Positions 11,774-26,340 are shown, numbered from the stretch's first letter. The stretch: 64,000 nt of DNA from Pachydiplax longipennis (GCA_036926295.1 JAVFKF010000019.1:11834001-11898000); one strand, 5' to 3'. The notes: a model not told the origin generated them from the letters alone. A program made the numbers and translations.

Positions 11774-13430
11774 CTATCCACCCTGCGATCTATGTATACA
11801 CGACTGTTGTGTTATTATAGCAATAATTCTTTCTGAATGTAATTTGGTGATTACCCAGAAATATTATGTTCCTAACCTAGGGAAGAAAATTTATTTGAGT
11901 TCTGTCTCTCTTGCACAACACTAGATTAAAAAGGCTATGACTACAGGAGATTTTTTTAAACTAAATCTGCGCGACATCATGCAAGAATCACAATTGCAAA
12001 GTACAAGTAATATTATCATGAACGTACTCTTAAAGCTGCTTTGCGGAATAATTTTTGTTTAATTTAAGTGATCTTGCACCCTGATTAGAGAAAGTAATCT
12101 CAACTTGTTTCCAGCATCACTCTCTCTTTTTCCTCTCGAGATAAAAATTCTCTTAACCAGAAAAAGCCAAAACGTAGCGAATATTTTTATCTTTTGGGTG
12201 TTTTTGCGAAAGATTCATCATATGCATGAAACGTCAATTCTTAATATTCTTCGAATTAAGAAATCTCATTTTCGTGTTCCCGGCAAATGTCCTTTTGATT
12301 GCAATTCTACTCAGTTCGTTTGGAATCGTGTGTCTCATTTCGTACGTTGGAAGAATTATATTTTTGATTACATTAATTAAAAATCCGTCGCTTAATTTTA
12401 CGAGTAACTTTCATTTTTGAATCAAAATTTCTTTCGGAGGAAAAAGAACGAGAGATAAACGATAAGCTTCACTTTTAATTTTCTCTCTTACTAATGGAAA
12501 GAGTAACGCGTTATCTTTCGGGTGATGTCTTTGAAGATTCGAGCTAAGTTTTGAAATAAAAATTACGATTAATAAGTTAAAGTATGGTGTTCTTTAGCGA
12601 GCCAAAGGAGACGAAATGTGATTTCGGGGAAACCTTTTTTCGAATGCCTTGTCTAGCTGTTTTGAGCGCTTTTAATGTCGTAGAGCCCTAGATTTACTCG
12701 CCAAATGAAACTTAAATGAGTTTTGTACGTAAAAAGGTTAAAGAGAACTTGCGTTTCTCTCAAAATTTTTGTTTTCATTTAAAATCGTTCGGTCTTTTCC
12801 GTTTTCCATCTCTTTTTTCCGCTCTGTCCCGAGTAATAAGCTATTACTGATAGAATGCATTTCGCTTTCAGATGTCCTATTATCGAGAGGCATGCTCGGA
12901 AATGTTTGCTCATATTGAAAAACCGCGTCGAATACATTCGGAGATGAAATGTATGTCGGATTATTTTTTCACCGTAATTGAAATTGGATTCATGATTGAT
13001 AGGCCGTCAAAAACATTTATCTTTTTCAATTTTATCGGCATATGTATTCGGACCTCTCCGTTAGAATTTTTGTAGCCGAAAATCGCTTCTCTTTAAAATA
13101 TTATTTTAGGTTGAGAAGGAAGAAACGGATGTAGGAAATGAACGAGAGAGGCCAATAAAAACCTCATAATTAAAGTTGGACATTTTTTGAGGCGAATTGG
13201 AAAGAGATGCTCTCTTTCATATTTCTTTATGACAGCGACGTTTTAGATCTTTCGCCTATGGCTTGTGTACCTTGGAACGTCTACTTTTGCCTTTCTCAAG
13301 TGGCACAACACAAGGAAAGTTTGACGACCACAGCTCTGAAATAAAGTGAGCGAAAACATTTGGGTGACGGGCGGGTATAAAAAGGAATCCATCGATTTTT
13401 CTGTCAAAGCATATCGTTCGCCCGCATTTC

Positions 13431-13552
13431 TTATCATCTTTTGCCTCTCTGCCTTTCACCGTTTCCTCTCATCAGTACCTTTCTCATGTCCTCTCCTTTT
13501 CTTTCCCATCTCATATCTCTCTCTCCTATTTCGTCTCCTGTCGCTTGTAATC
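13431..13552 (+). repeat. Pyrimidine-rich tract
   Basis: About 120 bases are almost entirely C and T, with repeated ctctc/ttcct motifs on the + strand. It is low-complexity intronic sequence. The open frames crossing it are consequences of the composition. A role as a polypyrimidine element for splicing cannot be shown, since no convincing exon follows it. Confidence 0.45.
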
Positions 13553-14204
13553 TGAGTCTTCATTTTCCCTCGGATATTTCTCTCTCGCGTACTGTTTTTA
13601 ATGCTAAAGATGCACTGCCATTTTGTTTGCATGATTCTCTCATATTTGTGGATATGAGCTCACGTAACTTTCGTTGGAATTACGCACTTTCTGTAGCAAT
13701 TCAGTACGGAATTATTTCCTTGTTCTGTTCATCTTTCATCGGCGAGTCGCCTCGAGAGTTTTGTCCAAAATTCATCTTTATAGAAACGTTGTTTCCAACT
13801 TTATCTGTATAGAAATTTAACAGTATAAGGTTAATGAGAAACTTAATCATGTATTTCTTTAAATAAGAAATTAACGGATTTTCTATTAACCTCTGTAATT
13901 ACACTCTGCTATCTACATGTAGGGCACAGGCGATTTTCTTGCAAATGTTTGGGATAAAATTTAAGAATTTTTAATCACGGATTGTTCGTCATCTCCTTTA
14001 CCACATTATTTGGAATTCTTTTCAAAGCTTTCTTTACCCTTATTTTTGTGATAAGATTAAATTTCAGTTTTATCGAGAGAAAAGAAACTAACATGGTAAA
14101 CTTCCGCTTAAAAAGTTTTTATTTAGGACCTGGGTTATGTTGCTAAAGCAGAGCTTAAACCATTATTTGGTTTGTATAATCTAGTTTTCTTAAATAAGAT
14201 GAAG

Positions 14205-14370
14205 GCAGAGGAAGATGGATCTCATATTATTGTAAAGTGGAAAGAAAGAAAGACCACGGGAAGGAAGGCTGGAGGAAATAATTGAAGATAATGTGATTGG
14301 AAAAGACAAGAGAAAGGGGACAAAAATTTATCAGACGTAATACTGTATGGTAGAGGTAATTGGAAGACAA
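14205..14370 (+). pseudogene. Possible further non-LTR retrotransposon tail fragment
   Basis: This purine-rich segment translates in shifting frames to Lys/Arg-rich peptides (KTTGRK, RLEEIIEDN) resembling the basic tail that follows the GHVAR motif in RTE-like reverse transcriptases. No conserved motif is intact, and stops and frame changes are frequent. The call rests on a faint resemblance only; simple purine-rich sequence is an equally good explanation. Confidence 0.2.
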
Positions 14371-17300
14371 AGAAATTTTTTTTTTGTTTGGTTGTTTCTT
14401 AGAAGGTCGGTAATCTCAGCCTTGCCGTTTCTTCAGATGCTGGCATCAAGGCAGTTTTGAACTCCAACAAATAGGGCTATAGGGGCGTTTTATGCCTCTA
14501 ATCCTTTAACAGCCGTATTCCAATTTCTTTTCTAACAGAAGACATGCGGATGAATCTCTTCTTGATGATTCTTTGGCCATACGCAAAATTTCCATATGAC
14601 CCATTGCTATGCTAGACTATGTATTTTAAATCAACATTAACTGAAATCATTCAGTATTCTATCTTTGATTCAGTATTTTTATGGAAACTCTGATAATTCT
14701 TTCGCAATATCATTCGTCTAAGGTTTTCAGATTTGCTAGTTCCTCAGACTTTTCACCCTTTCTACACAAGCTGGAGTTTTCTCAGAGCCGATAGTTTTCC
14801 GACCTCAACGCTTAGGTTCTATGGCCAAATCTCCACGTTTTCTGTCTATCAAAGTCGATCGTCAACATTTTTAGAAGTTATTTGCGTTGACGTTATATTT
14901 GGTGAACGAAGATTTCATTTTTAATATTGCATCAATAAAGAAGCCGTTAATTTTTTCACCTAATGTAGGAATTTTGTTCTGTCACTGGTTGCTACGCGAT
15001 GGAGTTATTACATTTTAATTTAAATGAATCATCAAAACGGGCTTTTGTGTTTGGGGGAAGCTTATGATCCGAAAGCTCGAATTTTATTTTTTCCGACATT
15101 GAATTTTGTTAGGGATGAATAATAAAAATGAACGTTATGTAATTCAACTCAAAAAATACAAGGTTCAACTCATGTTCACCGCAGTCCCTGTTCTATTCAC
15201 CAGTGACATGTAGGAAGATGGCAATTCATAAGGTTCTTTCTGTAAATTTGACGTGAATTTGAATCGTGTATGGTTTCAAATTGGATTTCAGTATTTCGAT
15301 GAAAATGTATCTTTCAGCGTCGCACATATAACGCTTAGGGATATTCAACTTGGATGTTTTTTTATTTGCAGCCATTGTTTCATATCCAACGGTGAAATGC
15401 CTCGGGAGAGATCTGAAGTATTAAATAAAACGATTAAAAATCGATAGAATTTGTTTTCTAGATTCTGTTTCATTCTAAGTATCTTTACCTAGTAAAATAT
15501 GAATGTATATAGACTCATTAAATGGGAAAATATCAAGTCTTTTCTTAAAATATAAAAGTAAAAATGAGATTAATTGTGGTTTTAAATTATCGTATTTATA
15601 GCAGTGCTTAGCATTTACTCCGTATTAAAAACTGTTAAATCAACTTGAGGTAGTCACCAGTATTCCTCGAATCTCAGATGCATGCATAATTTATAGCAAT
15701 TGCGTTTTAGCTAATCTACCTTTCTGGATTTGTCCTTTTTTTGATTTGTATGAAAACAGATTTGGTTGTTTAGTTTTCTGAAAGTAAATTTTATTTTGTG
15801 TCGCCGAAATCTCGAAGCGATAAATCCCCGCTTCCATATTAATGGAACATCCCTCTTCCTTGAAAACACTGCGATGACTGTAGATAGAGATTTTATTAGA
15901 TATTTTAAAATAGTGTTTTTTACCATATTCTCCTATAATTTATCTTTTAAGTCGGGGTGCACAAAATTAGACCCATGGACCAATGCAGCCGCTTCGAAAT
16001 TTTTATTCGGTCCTTAAAGTAGTAGAAGAAATACTTCGATTCTTTATACTAACGTAATGTAGAAGTAATATAATACTTTTTCACTGCATTTTGTTGTGTT
16101 AAGTATTATGAACACGCAATAGAATTGGCCATGTATAAATTTATTTTGCCAATGCTTTTTAGTCATAATCTCGAAGAAGTAATTTCGGCATTGTACGGAA
16201 AAATATTTGTTTAAATGTGTATGTAGGTTGAAAAGATTTTATACCCATGTTTAATCTAAGCCTTTAAAATCTACCCTCTCATTTGTATGAAGACTAGATT
16301 AGTACCTGTAAAAGTTTCTTGGAAAATAAGATTAATCTGGACTTATTGTTCATGATATTTACTTTGAAAACGTTCTGGCCCGAAATACTAAACTTCGGTC
16401 TCCCCATTGGCAAGATTTGTAAGAACACTCCGTCGACATATCATATTTGGTATACATAAGATTCGCCATATTTGTGTAAAACTTGTATTCTTTCCGAATA
16501 CGACTTTTATCTCATTTTTTTCGTATTTCGATTCCGTTTTGTCTTGTTTAGATCCCTCTGGAACATCAAATCTGTATGATTCCGTAGTCATTTTAGTTTT
16601 CTCATTCCGTATGCATGTGTCAACGCTATTCTCTCAGATTCGGGCAAAGGTCTTTTCACATGTTTCTCCTCGCATATTTATCTCAGGTCCATCCTCGTCG
16701 TGTTATAAAAATAACTTGGGGAGAACTTTTCTTTCGCTCTTTTTCAATATCCTGTTCGATCTCCTCCCTCTCCCGCCGAGACTGTTGCTGTCTTTTTCCC
16801 TTCGTTTTCCGTTCCTCGTTTGTTCTGCAGATCGTCCTTTCGAATCCCGGGCCATTCGTTAGTTTTCCTGTTTTTACGGGAGGACGTAAGCCTCGCCATT
16901 GATTCCTCCAATTTACCAACTTGCACGACTCCACTTTCGGCAACCGCACTCCTTTACTTCGTTTTCATATCTCGTTTCCCCGACGTCCTTTTTTTGCCGA
17001 TGTTTTTACGATCGCCATTAAGGGAATGGCTTTTTTGTTCGTCTGTCGCTGGAAAAATTCAAGTTGCCTCCAATTTATGGATTTTTTTAATATCAAACGG
17101 TGCCGTGATTCCGCGCTGGTTTAAAGACGCTTCGTCCGCTGACGTTTCGTACACAAACGTTTCTGTACCTCGTTTCCGGAAAATGAGCTACGATTGACTT
17201 GTTTGACGGATTAGCATGGTTTTTAAATTTAGAAGTTGCGGTTGAACTATATGCAGTAATGATTGCTGGGTTCAAATCTTTTGAAACTTCAATTATAATC

Positions 17301-20099
17301 TGCTTTTTTACAATCTCTTCGGAAGCTTCAAACTCTGCAAAATTATTTCAAATGTTTTACCGCACTTTATGCCATACGAAATATTATGAGATAATTTTCT
17401 AGGATTGAAATATTTCAACTTTATTTTGGAGCTTCGTTAATTTTCGGCCTTGCTTAGGTAAATGTTATTTCTGGCTTCAATTTTTCGTTCTATTCATAAA
17501 GTTTCATCGGAATCATTTTTCACAGTATACATGTTTGTGTATACTATTTTTTATATTTTAAATAAGTTATTGGTGAGAAGCTTCATAAGTCACGAAACAC
17601 ATTTGCCTGGATACAAATCAACTTCCCGTAAGCATAGGTGCGGTTGGCAACATTCATGGGTACGATGTTTATGCGATCACATTCGACTCATGCAAATTCG
17701 GTTTTTAGTTAACTGACGAGATAACGATATTCTTGGGCTGATAGAATCTTTCTCTTTACATCTATATGGGTATGTGATTTTGCTACTATACAGTTGCCAG
17801 ATTTCCGTATTCAGTTTATGGGAGTAACTATAAAATTGTCCTATAGCCTATTGGAAAAATACAGGATATTTATAAAAACGAAATTCTATGTTCGTACACA
17901 CGACGAAATTTGTCTTTTTCACATATGAGCTTAAAAATCGGAGGAAAGAATAAGAGTCAATTAAATGTGGTACAGAAGGGCTAGAAAAGAACTTGCAATA
18001 TGAATCTCAGGAAGAAAGAGTTTTGAGATAAGCTGACGGTTCAAGAAGGAACATTACAAACATAAGCAAATAGAAAGACGAGTAAATTTAGTGTAATTAT
18101 TTTTTTCCATGAAGAGTTTTCAAATACTAGACAGTACTATTTTCCCGTTGAAAATTCCTTCAAGAACATCAAAAAAATGACAATAACCCGAAGGACCGTT
18201 TCCTATGGTACTTGATGTCTTAAGAAATGGATTAGTGGGATGAATTTTTAACTCGACATAAAAAGGAAGAATTTCTTGCATAATGTCATGATGGATGTTA
18301 TTAGCAAGATTAACGCAACTTTGTAAAATATACGTAAGCATGGATAAGTTGAATTAATACCATCGCTGAAAATATTATTTTTGATATCTACTAAAGGGGG
18401 TGAAATTAGCGTTTGAAGACATTTAAAACTCGTGAATTATTATTTGATGTGAGAATCAGTATATCTATCACCACACTGTTTGTGACTGTTTTAATTTATA
18501 AATCGAAAAATAGAAATTTTTTTTGAATTTGTCTCAAGGAAGAGGTTGATAGGTAAATTGAATCCGAATAGCAAAACAACCATACCATGATTGTATTGAT
18601 CAAAGTTGGATTTCTATAGACATACGTAATATCGATATATTTGTATACTAGATGGAGCAAGTGGGGCATCACTGAACGCAACAGTAATTCTCATTTCAAA
18701 TGTACTTCCCATAAGTGAGATAGCATTGTTTGCGTCCTCGAGTAGATTGAATGAAAATATTCCTTTGATCGACTGGCTATAATAGATACATCCATGAAGT
18801 AATAGTTTGGGTGGAATCTGTGTAGTCTCATGGATATTGATTCATGTAAAATTAATGTTGTCTTCGATGTATGCAAACAATGTATAAACTTTCTGAAATA
18901 ATCGAAGCGGATGAGTGATTATTTTTAGGACTTTTCATTGAATTGCTTTATCTGAATTTTCAGTCAGATTTCGAATGGATATATTTCCGATCAAATCATA
19001 GCGTTTCTATTTGCCGAAAGGTAATTAAAATACTCGGCAAAATTTCAGCTCTTTTCCTATCACTTTAATGACGAAATTCCATCAAGTGATGAGTTTCGTC
19101 CTAAGTTACCACCCACATCTTTTCAAATTAAATCTGACAATTATTCGATGAAAGGCATTCCAGGGTATTTAGGCGAAATCCTGTCCTCTCATATTTGACT
19201 GTAGTAAACTGCAATGGCGGAGATACGAAGTTTCTAAGTACTTCATCTAGTTAAGAAGAACAGCGGTATGCAGGGGAAAAGTTGGAACTTCGTCTTGGTC
19301 TAAGTACGCTAATTGGCTACGTTCCTTCTCTTTGAGTTGATTGACGTTGCTTAAAAGTGGAGTGGACAGTTTAAAATCAGTGAAATAATAGGATGTGCAT
19401 TATGACAAAAAAAGTGCAAAGGAGATAATCTAATATGAGAAGCTTTAAATACGTGAGGGGTGTATCTGTTAGTTTTACAAATGAGAAGGATCATTACTTC
19501 TATACAACGAAAAAGCTCTAACTGTACGGTGTATATTTCACCTTAAACGAGTGGTAGTACAGAGCTGAATTTGCAATGTGCATTTATCAAAAATGCAAAA
19601 TTTGCAAATATATATTTTATAAGGGCGCCAATCATGGTTTTTTATAGTTTCCAATTCTATGTCTTTTTGTACTGAGAATGAGATTTTTTGATTCAGAATA
19701 AACCGTGATTCTCTAGCGGCACCACTGAATCGATTTGTCTCTGAGGTGAAATGTCTTCATTAAGATGTTAAACGCACTGAAAACTGAAACTAGCCGGTAC
19801 AGTAGAATTGAAATGATTTTTTCCTTTCAGGTATTTCTCCATGAACTCTGCGTCATTGATCCTGTTTTCATGTTTGCCAAAGCATTCTCACGTATTCTTA
19901 TCCCTCTGAATTATACGTTTTATCCGTCGGATCGAGCGATTTTCGCAACCACCCAATTACTTGGAGTAATTGACTCCGAACCGTATGACCTTTCCTTCCC
20001 GCTACAAAACAGCATGTCGCTGCTTTATTCCCCAGTGCGTTTTATTCTTCTTTCTCTCGAGGTAGCAATTGCGTGCGCTAACAAGGCCTCCATTCACAG

Positions 20100-20545
20100 G
20101 TTCTGATCGCTCTCCGCCGCCGTACCACCACCCCCGGCGACCGCACTGTAACCCCCACCCGGGACAGCAGCAGAATACGCCCCCCAGCACAGCTTCGGAC
20201 ACCGAGGCGACCACAACGACAGACAATCCCACCACCCCATTCCCTACTCCGCCTCCAGGACCCACCCCTCCTCCACAGCACTCGATACACACGAGGAGTG
20301 AGGAGGAGGAAGATCGGAAGGGCGAGGCAGCGGTGTACGCCGCCCCGGGGGGCGTGCTGTCCTCCGGCCTTCTGCTCCTCCACCGCCAGGCCTCTCCTTT
20401 CCCTTTGGAATCCACCAACTCGGCGGTAGACGGTGACGGGATGGTTTACGGGGACCCCGACGTCCACGGGGGCCCCAGGATGACGGTGGGGTCGTCCAGG
20501 GTCAAGAAGGGAGTCGGAAAGGGAGGAGGACACCACCACAGCTCG
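20100..20545 (+). CDS. Coding exon 2 of the split gene (Pro/Thr/Ser-rich)
   Basis: The acceptor is ccattcacag|G with AG at 20098-20099 and a CTAAC branch-like motif 17-21 bases upstream. The first two bases (GT) complete the Ser codon from exon 1, and the frame then runs open for 148 codons (residues 114-261). It ends exactly on a codon at donor gctcg|gtaaga. It begins SDRSPPPYHHPRRPH and passes through a Ser/Asp/Thr stretch (ASDTEATTTTDNPTTP) and a polyproline run (FPTPPPGPTPPP). Next come an acidic cluster (RSEEEEDRKG near 180-190) and a hydrophobic-leaning stretch (GVLSSGLLLLHRQ) too short and interrupted for a membrane segment. The exon ends in a basic Gly/His-rich stretch (KKGVGKGGGHHHSS). 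The sharp GC and CpG rise against AT-rich flanks supports coding. The content suggests a disordered cytoplasmic region with SH3- or WW-type ligands. No enzymatic domain is present. Confidence 0.8.
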
Positions 20546-22122
20546 GTAAGAATTAATTGTTGATCTAAAAGCAATTAATTTGTTTTGATGCTCGTTCGTG
20601 AGATTGGTCTCGTTAGAGTTCTCTCGGAAATGTTCTCTGTGATGGCAGAAAGAGAGGAAATTAAAAATTTATTTCAACAAATCGAGGAATTTATTACACT
20701 GTTGGCACTTAGACGTACAACATTTCTGATAGTACTTCTTTCTTATCACTATCATCAGGAATCACACAGTTCAGTCCTAATAAGAGTAATTCTCAAGCTA
20801 TTAAATTAATAATGAATTGAATACATAGGGACATATATTCATTATACATTATTTTACATAGATCTTAGTCTTAGAAAATGCTCTAGGGTAGCAAATTAGT
20901 TTTTCTTTTTTAGCATTATTCCCATCACTCATTGGTTCAGCTGATGGTTTCTGTTGATTGCTGGTACTGATGATGAATTTTAGTTTTTCCGATAATTTAA
21001 AGCCAGTTGCCCTTCCTGCATCCAACCTATATGGGAAAAATATCGTACGTTAGCGTTTACTGTGAAGTTATCTATTCATTGTATACGATCAAAGCATATC
21101 AGTTTTATACTTGAAGAGATAATTGTTAACAAATTTTAGGTTTCATGGTAATTTATAGTGCAGAAATACAATCATTATAAATGCATTGTAACTACACTTG
21201 ATGATATTGAGATTTATGCTTTTACTCTGTACTGAAACTTCAAGATAATTTAGAAACGTGGTATAATCAACGTAGTTATTATTTCTCTCCCGTATTCTTC
21301 CTTGAGATTAGCAATGATTTAGCGAAATTACATCTTTTGTAAACCCGTGATGATTACCAAAAATTTGAACGACTCTCCAAGTTCTGTTTCTGTTTTTCTG
21401 TTTATTGTGTCTTAGATTTTACTGAACTAGTACGTTCTGAAACTATAAAGATTTTCATCCAAAAGATACTTAACAATGGGAGAGGAATACTTTGAATTTG
21501 AAGGTAAGCCAAATTATGAGTGTTTGATGTTTCACATTCAAATCGTAAAATTAAAATCCGTATTCTTGATTAATAGTCTCTAGCATTTTGGTCCTTGGAG
21601 CTGGGGACATTTTTTGCGTATTTCCAATTCAACATCTCTTGAAACTGAAAAAAAGAATGGTTCTTCGCGAATTTTAAGGTGTGAGTCTAACTCATATTTC
21701 GAGATTTCCCATAGATAATGATTCAGAAGACATTTTTTGTATGTTATTCTCATTCATGCTAGTTTAAAACGTTTAGGAAATAAGTCCGCGAGAATTTCCA
21801 TCCATGGCATCCCTGACGCATAGACAACCCGCGTGCCACTATTCGGAATCCGATTCAATTATTCAGAAAGCAATCAAACATTCATGCCTCGATCGAAATA
21901 TTTCGGTACATATTCCCGATAGATCCCTCGATATTTTAAAGCAATATCCTAAGATTTGCCTGAATTTATAAAAAGGAAGCAAACAAAATAAAAACTTAAG
22001 GATTCTTGGTAGCTCTAGCGTTAATAATTTAATCATCTCTCCTAAAATCCTTTTTCAATGTGAAATGACATTACAAATATCATTTTTAGCTGCTCTAATA
22101 AAATAAGTTTGCAGGATTTTGG

Positions 22123-22179
22123 ATAAATTCTTATCCAGTTCATAATTTCTTATCCAGTTGATAATTTCTTATCCAGTCC
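22123..22179. repeat. Three tandem copies of a 19-base unit
   Basis: The units ataaattcttatccagttc, ataatttcttatccagttg and ataatttcttatccagtcc follow one another without a gap. They differ by one to a few bases, so the array is recent or slowly diverging. It lies in AT-rich intron DNA with no evident function. Confidence 0.85.
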
Positions 22180-25100
22180 AAAAATAATTTCAGTTTAGAA
22201 GGGATTTTTTTTGCATCATTGGCTCTCCAAAATGCTACCTTACCAATGCTTGAACAAATCTGCAAAATTTAAATTGAAAGTATGATATTACATTTGAGTG
22301 GTTCCCTCTCTGTTTGTCCCTCAGTATTTGGTTTAGAGGGAAGCCCTGTTAACGTCATTTCACTCCGTCCAACAACATATAATGAATTAGAAATTTAATC
22401 CTTCTGACCTTTAGAGGTAGTTAAAAATATCTTTCCGGAAAGTGGCTTAATTGATTTACATAATGAATAATTAAATGCGAAGGGCTATTTGTCTTAAATT
22501 AATCACAGAATTTATCTTTTTAGCTGTAGCTATTCATGAAATAACATTGGAGAAAGCCGTTGTTGTTGATTTGTTAGCTTTCATTGAATTATTAAGCAGT
22601 GAAACTAGCTAATCAGAAGCGACACAAACATTTCTAGGAAGTTGTTCACTCGCTGACGTTAGGTTACGTGCGATCGCGTTGAATTAAAGTTCGAGTGAGT
22701 AGCAGTGCGTGTTGGCTTCTCTCGCTTATTCTTCCTCTGCAATATGTATGTGGTTATCAGTGCTATGGTTATTTAATTCTTCCACAAAATACGCATAAAT
22801 TAGCTTGCATTACCAAATAATAGTCGAATTTTTCAGTACGTAAGTCAAGGTTGAATTTAAGAGAAACTTTTATGTGGATGCTACTTTTCAGAATCGAAAT
22901 ATAAGTCTAATTTGTGTAAAATTGAATTATCAAAATCCTAATTCATGCATATATTAATACAAACCAAAAATAAGAGGAGTGACGGTGATTAGTATATGAT
23001 GGTGTACATGAAAATACGGGTTTTGTTAAAATGAATCTTACTGAAGAATAATTGCCATAACCATTTTAATAATATGAGTAAGTTCGGCTTAACTCTTTCA
23101 CAGCCTTAGTACAGATGTAATTGCCGATATTTTCCAAACTAAACTCACTCTCAGTAATAGATTATTAACAAAAATGCTAAGAAAAAAACTATAGGACTTT
23201 TATAGAAGGTATGTAAAATATTGTGGATTTTCTGGCTAACAGTTAGGGGATCGACTTTTAACTGAGATTTAATATTACTTTGGTTTTTAAGATGTATTTA
23301 TTCATTTTATGTTAGATGAAAACTTTACTACTGAACTCTGTAAACATCCTTCACAATCTATTCTAAGCATGAGGGCGTGCCTTGCGATCAAGTGAAGTAA
23401 AAAAGTGCTTCTTTGTCGTTCTTTGCTGTCGTTTTAGCTTGCTGAAATTATATCTATTTAAATAATTATTACTTTGCAGAGAGAACTTATTTTTAAGTAT
23501 GTAACAAACTTTGTTCATCTGAATGTAGCATATCATAAGAAGAGACCTTAATTTGCAATGCACTTATTCAGCAGCAATTATAGCTCAGTATATGTCTTCA
23601 TTTTATCGAAACCATGAATAAAACTGAGACAAGAAAGAATAAATGAAAATTTTCTCTCTCTCTTCTATACCAAAGGAAAACAGAAATATGCCATTCACTA
23701 AAATATAGTAGCAGAATCCTCCTTTCACCACGGATGGAAAATGGATTTGGTCGGATTATTTTCAAGTGAAAAACTGAAAATTTTATATCTCATTTATCTC
23801 ATTAAATCATCATCTCCACAAACAGAAATGAAGAGGAAAGTTGTCAACACCTCCGCGAATAGTTAAAATTAGAAATAAAAGCCCTTTATCTTAGTTCTGT
23901 CTGCTGTGTAACTTCTTTCCCAAATCGACTGTGAAAATATTTTACGGTAGAGAGAAATCTCAGTTCTATTATACGTTGATTTAGAATATAATAAAGAGGT
24001 ATATTCATCGCTCTTTGATAAATCATTTGAGGCGATATAATTGGGCCTTCTCAAATATTTTTGAACGTGCCGAATGGAACACCTTACTTCTACCTTATGG
24101 GATCTAAAAATAGGTGAGGTCAAAGGTCGTTATTTATGGAGGAAAACATATTGGAACTATTAAATAAGACCTTTTCTTCCGCATCCTCCAAGTCGGGAGA
24201 TGGCGTTGCACGCAACGTGGGTTGACGGGGTTGAATAAATTTAACGGAGGTATTAAGTTTCGCCCGAGGGAAAAGATTCAATTAAAAAGAGGTTGGAAAA
24301 CAAAATGGGTTGTGGTCCAAAAGGAAATGGACTGTTAAAAGCAACTGAATGGGATGCTGATGGAAGGAAAACTTGAAAGCTTGAAATTACCTTGTTGTAT
24401 GGGTTCGGATTGTCGTTCCCTCGCTAATTTCAAATTCTAAATAAGAGACACTTTTTAGACCGGCGTGTGAATACAAGCACTGATGTGAATGAGCGAAAAT
24501 CTACAGATCTGTAGGAAATGCTGAATTTATCAATTTAGAAAATAGAAGACATTTAGATAGAAAATTTTTAAAAATATTTTCGGAAAGGAATTTATAATTT
24601 TCAGAAAATTCTTCGAAATTTGTAATTGGATCTTTTCTATCTTTCGGGTTTTTAATTAGAGTTGAGAGGTGTCGGTATTCATGGTTCTCTTATTTTTCTC
24701 CCCAGTCGGATAATAATTGTTTCAATAATTAGTTTTCTACGAAAGAAGCAATTAAATATACCTTTGAAACTATTATAACTCCTTTAAAATTGAAATTGGG
24801 GAAACAACGCCGTAAAATTCAAAGAAAGGGGAAATGAAAACCTGAATTAAATTTCATTAACCATCTGAGGATTTGCATCGGCTTTTGGAAATGAGCAGAC
24901 AGCATTTGATTCGTAGAAGAATCGCGGATGTTTTCCCGTTGCGAATAAAATAGCGGAAGACATACAAATGCTCTCAGCCAAAAAGGCGATATCAGTTCTG
25001 CGAAAAAGATTTATTCTCAGAGACCTAGGAGAGGTTTCACTTCACCCAAATGAAACAATAAAATCTGCAGAACGAGCGAACCTCGGAAAAAGCCGTACAT

Positions 25101-26091
25101 TTTCATGGAATCTCGGAAATGACTTTGAGTGCTTGTAGAATCCTCATCTACAATTTAAAATTAAGCTGTTATTTAACGTTGGAATTAATTCTTTTGGAAA
25201 GATTTTGTGAGGCATAATTACCTCCCTCAAGTCTTTCATTAAATGATAACCACCTGTTAATTCTGCAAATCCCCGCTCGTCTCAATGGAATCCCATTTAA
25301 CAAAAATTATTTAATGGGAATTTTTCTTAGAGCCGATGGAATGGAGGTACCATTGAGCGCGAGATTTACTACCAGTTCTATTGTGTTCATGGGCAAATAG
25401 AGCGATTTTACCTCCCATCTGTTTACCGGTCGAGCGGATATCGTGTCAGTGATTAACTTCTTTCTTCAATTCTCGGTGGGAACCAAATTTATTTTGATCT
25501 CCCAGATTTTATTCGTTCTTTTCTATCTCCGGAGGAAAATTGATGATGTAATTACGTTTAATTAATTCTCTTTGGAATCCGACTTTTCCTCACTTGTCGT
25601 TGTATAAGATGTTCTTGCAAAGTTTTTTCGAGTTCGCCAGGATCGTCGCTTAATTCTTTAAGAGAAAGACACGTGAACTCTATTTTATGTTAATTAAGTT
25701 ATAAAATTCTAAAATGGTACTGAAACTGAGAGATTTTGAAAGTATTATGCTACGATAGGTGTATGTATACATATCAAATGTATGATGAGTCGGTGATTTG
25801 AATGATAATATTCTTCCTTTGATTTCGAATTAAACAAATCGGAATCAGTCTAAATGGCTTTAAACAGTAAAACATTATATTTTTTCCTGAAACCTGATGA
25901 TTTGGATTCATTGAAAATTTTGATTCATCAAAAAAATACACTCAAACAGAGTTTCAAGTAAATATACTGGAAAACTAACTAAAATGAACTTTATGCGATA
26001 GAGAACTATGGTCGAAAAGAAAAAGCATGATCCCTACCTTTCAACCAAAGTTGTTTGCATTAATTAATTTCATATACGGGTTGCTGTAAGC

Positions 26092-26340
26092 ACCGTAAAC
26101 TAGATAAACGTGTGCGTGCTCTCAATGTATGTCCGTCTTATTTCTTCCCTCGGCGTACGGTTTGGGAAAATGTTCTGGGTAGGTAGCTTAGTTGGACAAA
26201 GCAGCCTCCCAGATAGAGGAAGATCTTGAGTTCGATTCCGACACACTCTTTTCATGTCCGTATTTCACTGTAAATTTGGTAAACGTGTGTGTGCTTGCCA
26301 TCATTATATGTCCTTGTATTTCTTCTTCCGTTTGATTAAC
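26092..26340 (+). mobile_element. tRNA-derived SINE-like element with a preceding tail copy
   Basis: The segment tagcttagttgg (26184-26195) resembles a pol III A box, and gagttcgattcc (26229-26240) a B box. They lie about 35-45 bases apart, as in tRNA-derived SINE heads. After the head comes a tail (26271-26339, with taaacgtgtgtgtgc and tatgtccttgtatttcttc). A similar tail copy lies just upstream at 26092-26160 (taaacgtgtgcgtgc, tatgtccgtcttatttcttc). This suggests two SINE tails flanking one head, that is, one insertion next to or inside another. The element ends about 20 bases before the exon 3 splice acceptor. Family assignment is not possible without a repeat library. Confidence 0.55.

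Larger units (their letters stand above)
974..20099 (+). other. Intron 1 (phase 1, about 19.1 kb)
   Basis: The intron is bounded by donor GTGAGTACG at 974 and acceptor ccattcacag|G with AG at 20098-20099. A CTAAC branch-point-like motif lies at 20078-20082 and a T/C-rich tract at about 20041-20059. Bases 974-3400 remain CpG-rich and mostly pyrimidine-biased, which fits a promoter-proximal intronic island. After 3420 the DNA is AT-rich. Repeats listed separately lie at 4897-5690, 8639-8970 and 11361-11773. A moderately GC-richer patch occurs at 6220-6680, a C/T-rich run at 13431-13552 and another fairly open patch at 16400-17190. None of the chance ORFs inside showed a recognisable domain or plausible splice sites joining the gene. 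In the remaining AT-rich stretches I see nothing I can name. Confidence 0.7.

Noticed and set aside
13441..13812. 123-codon open frame
   Set aside because: It crosses the pyrimidine tract, whose composition explains the Ser/Leu/Phe-rich translation.
16407..17197. Overlapping open frames of 95-151 codons
   Set aside because: Several frames on both strands are open at once, rich in Phe/Ser/Leu from T/C-rich DNA. No domain or convincing splice sites were seen.
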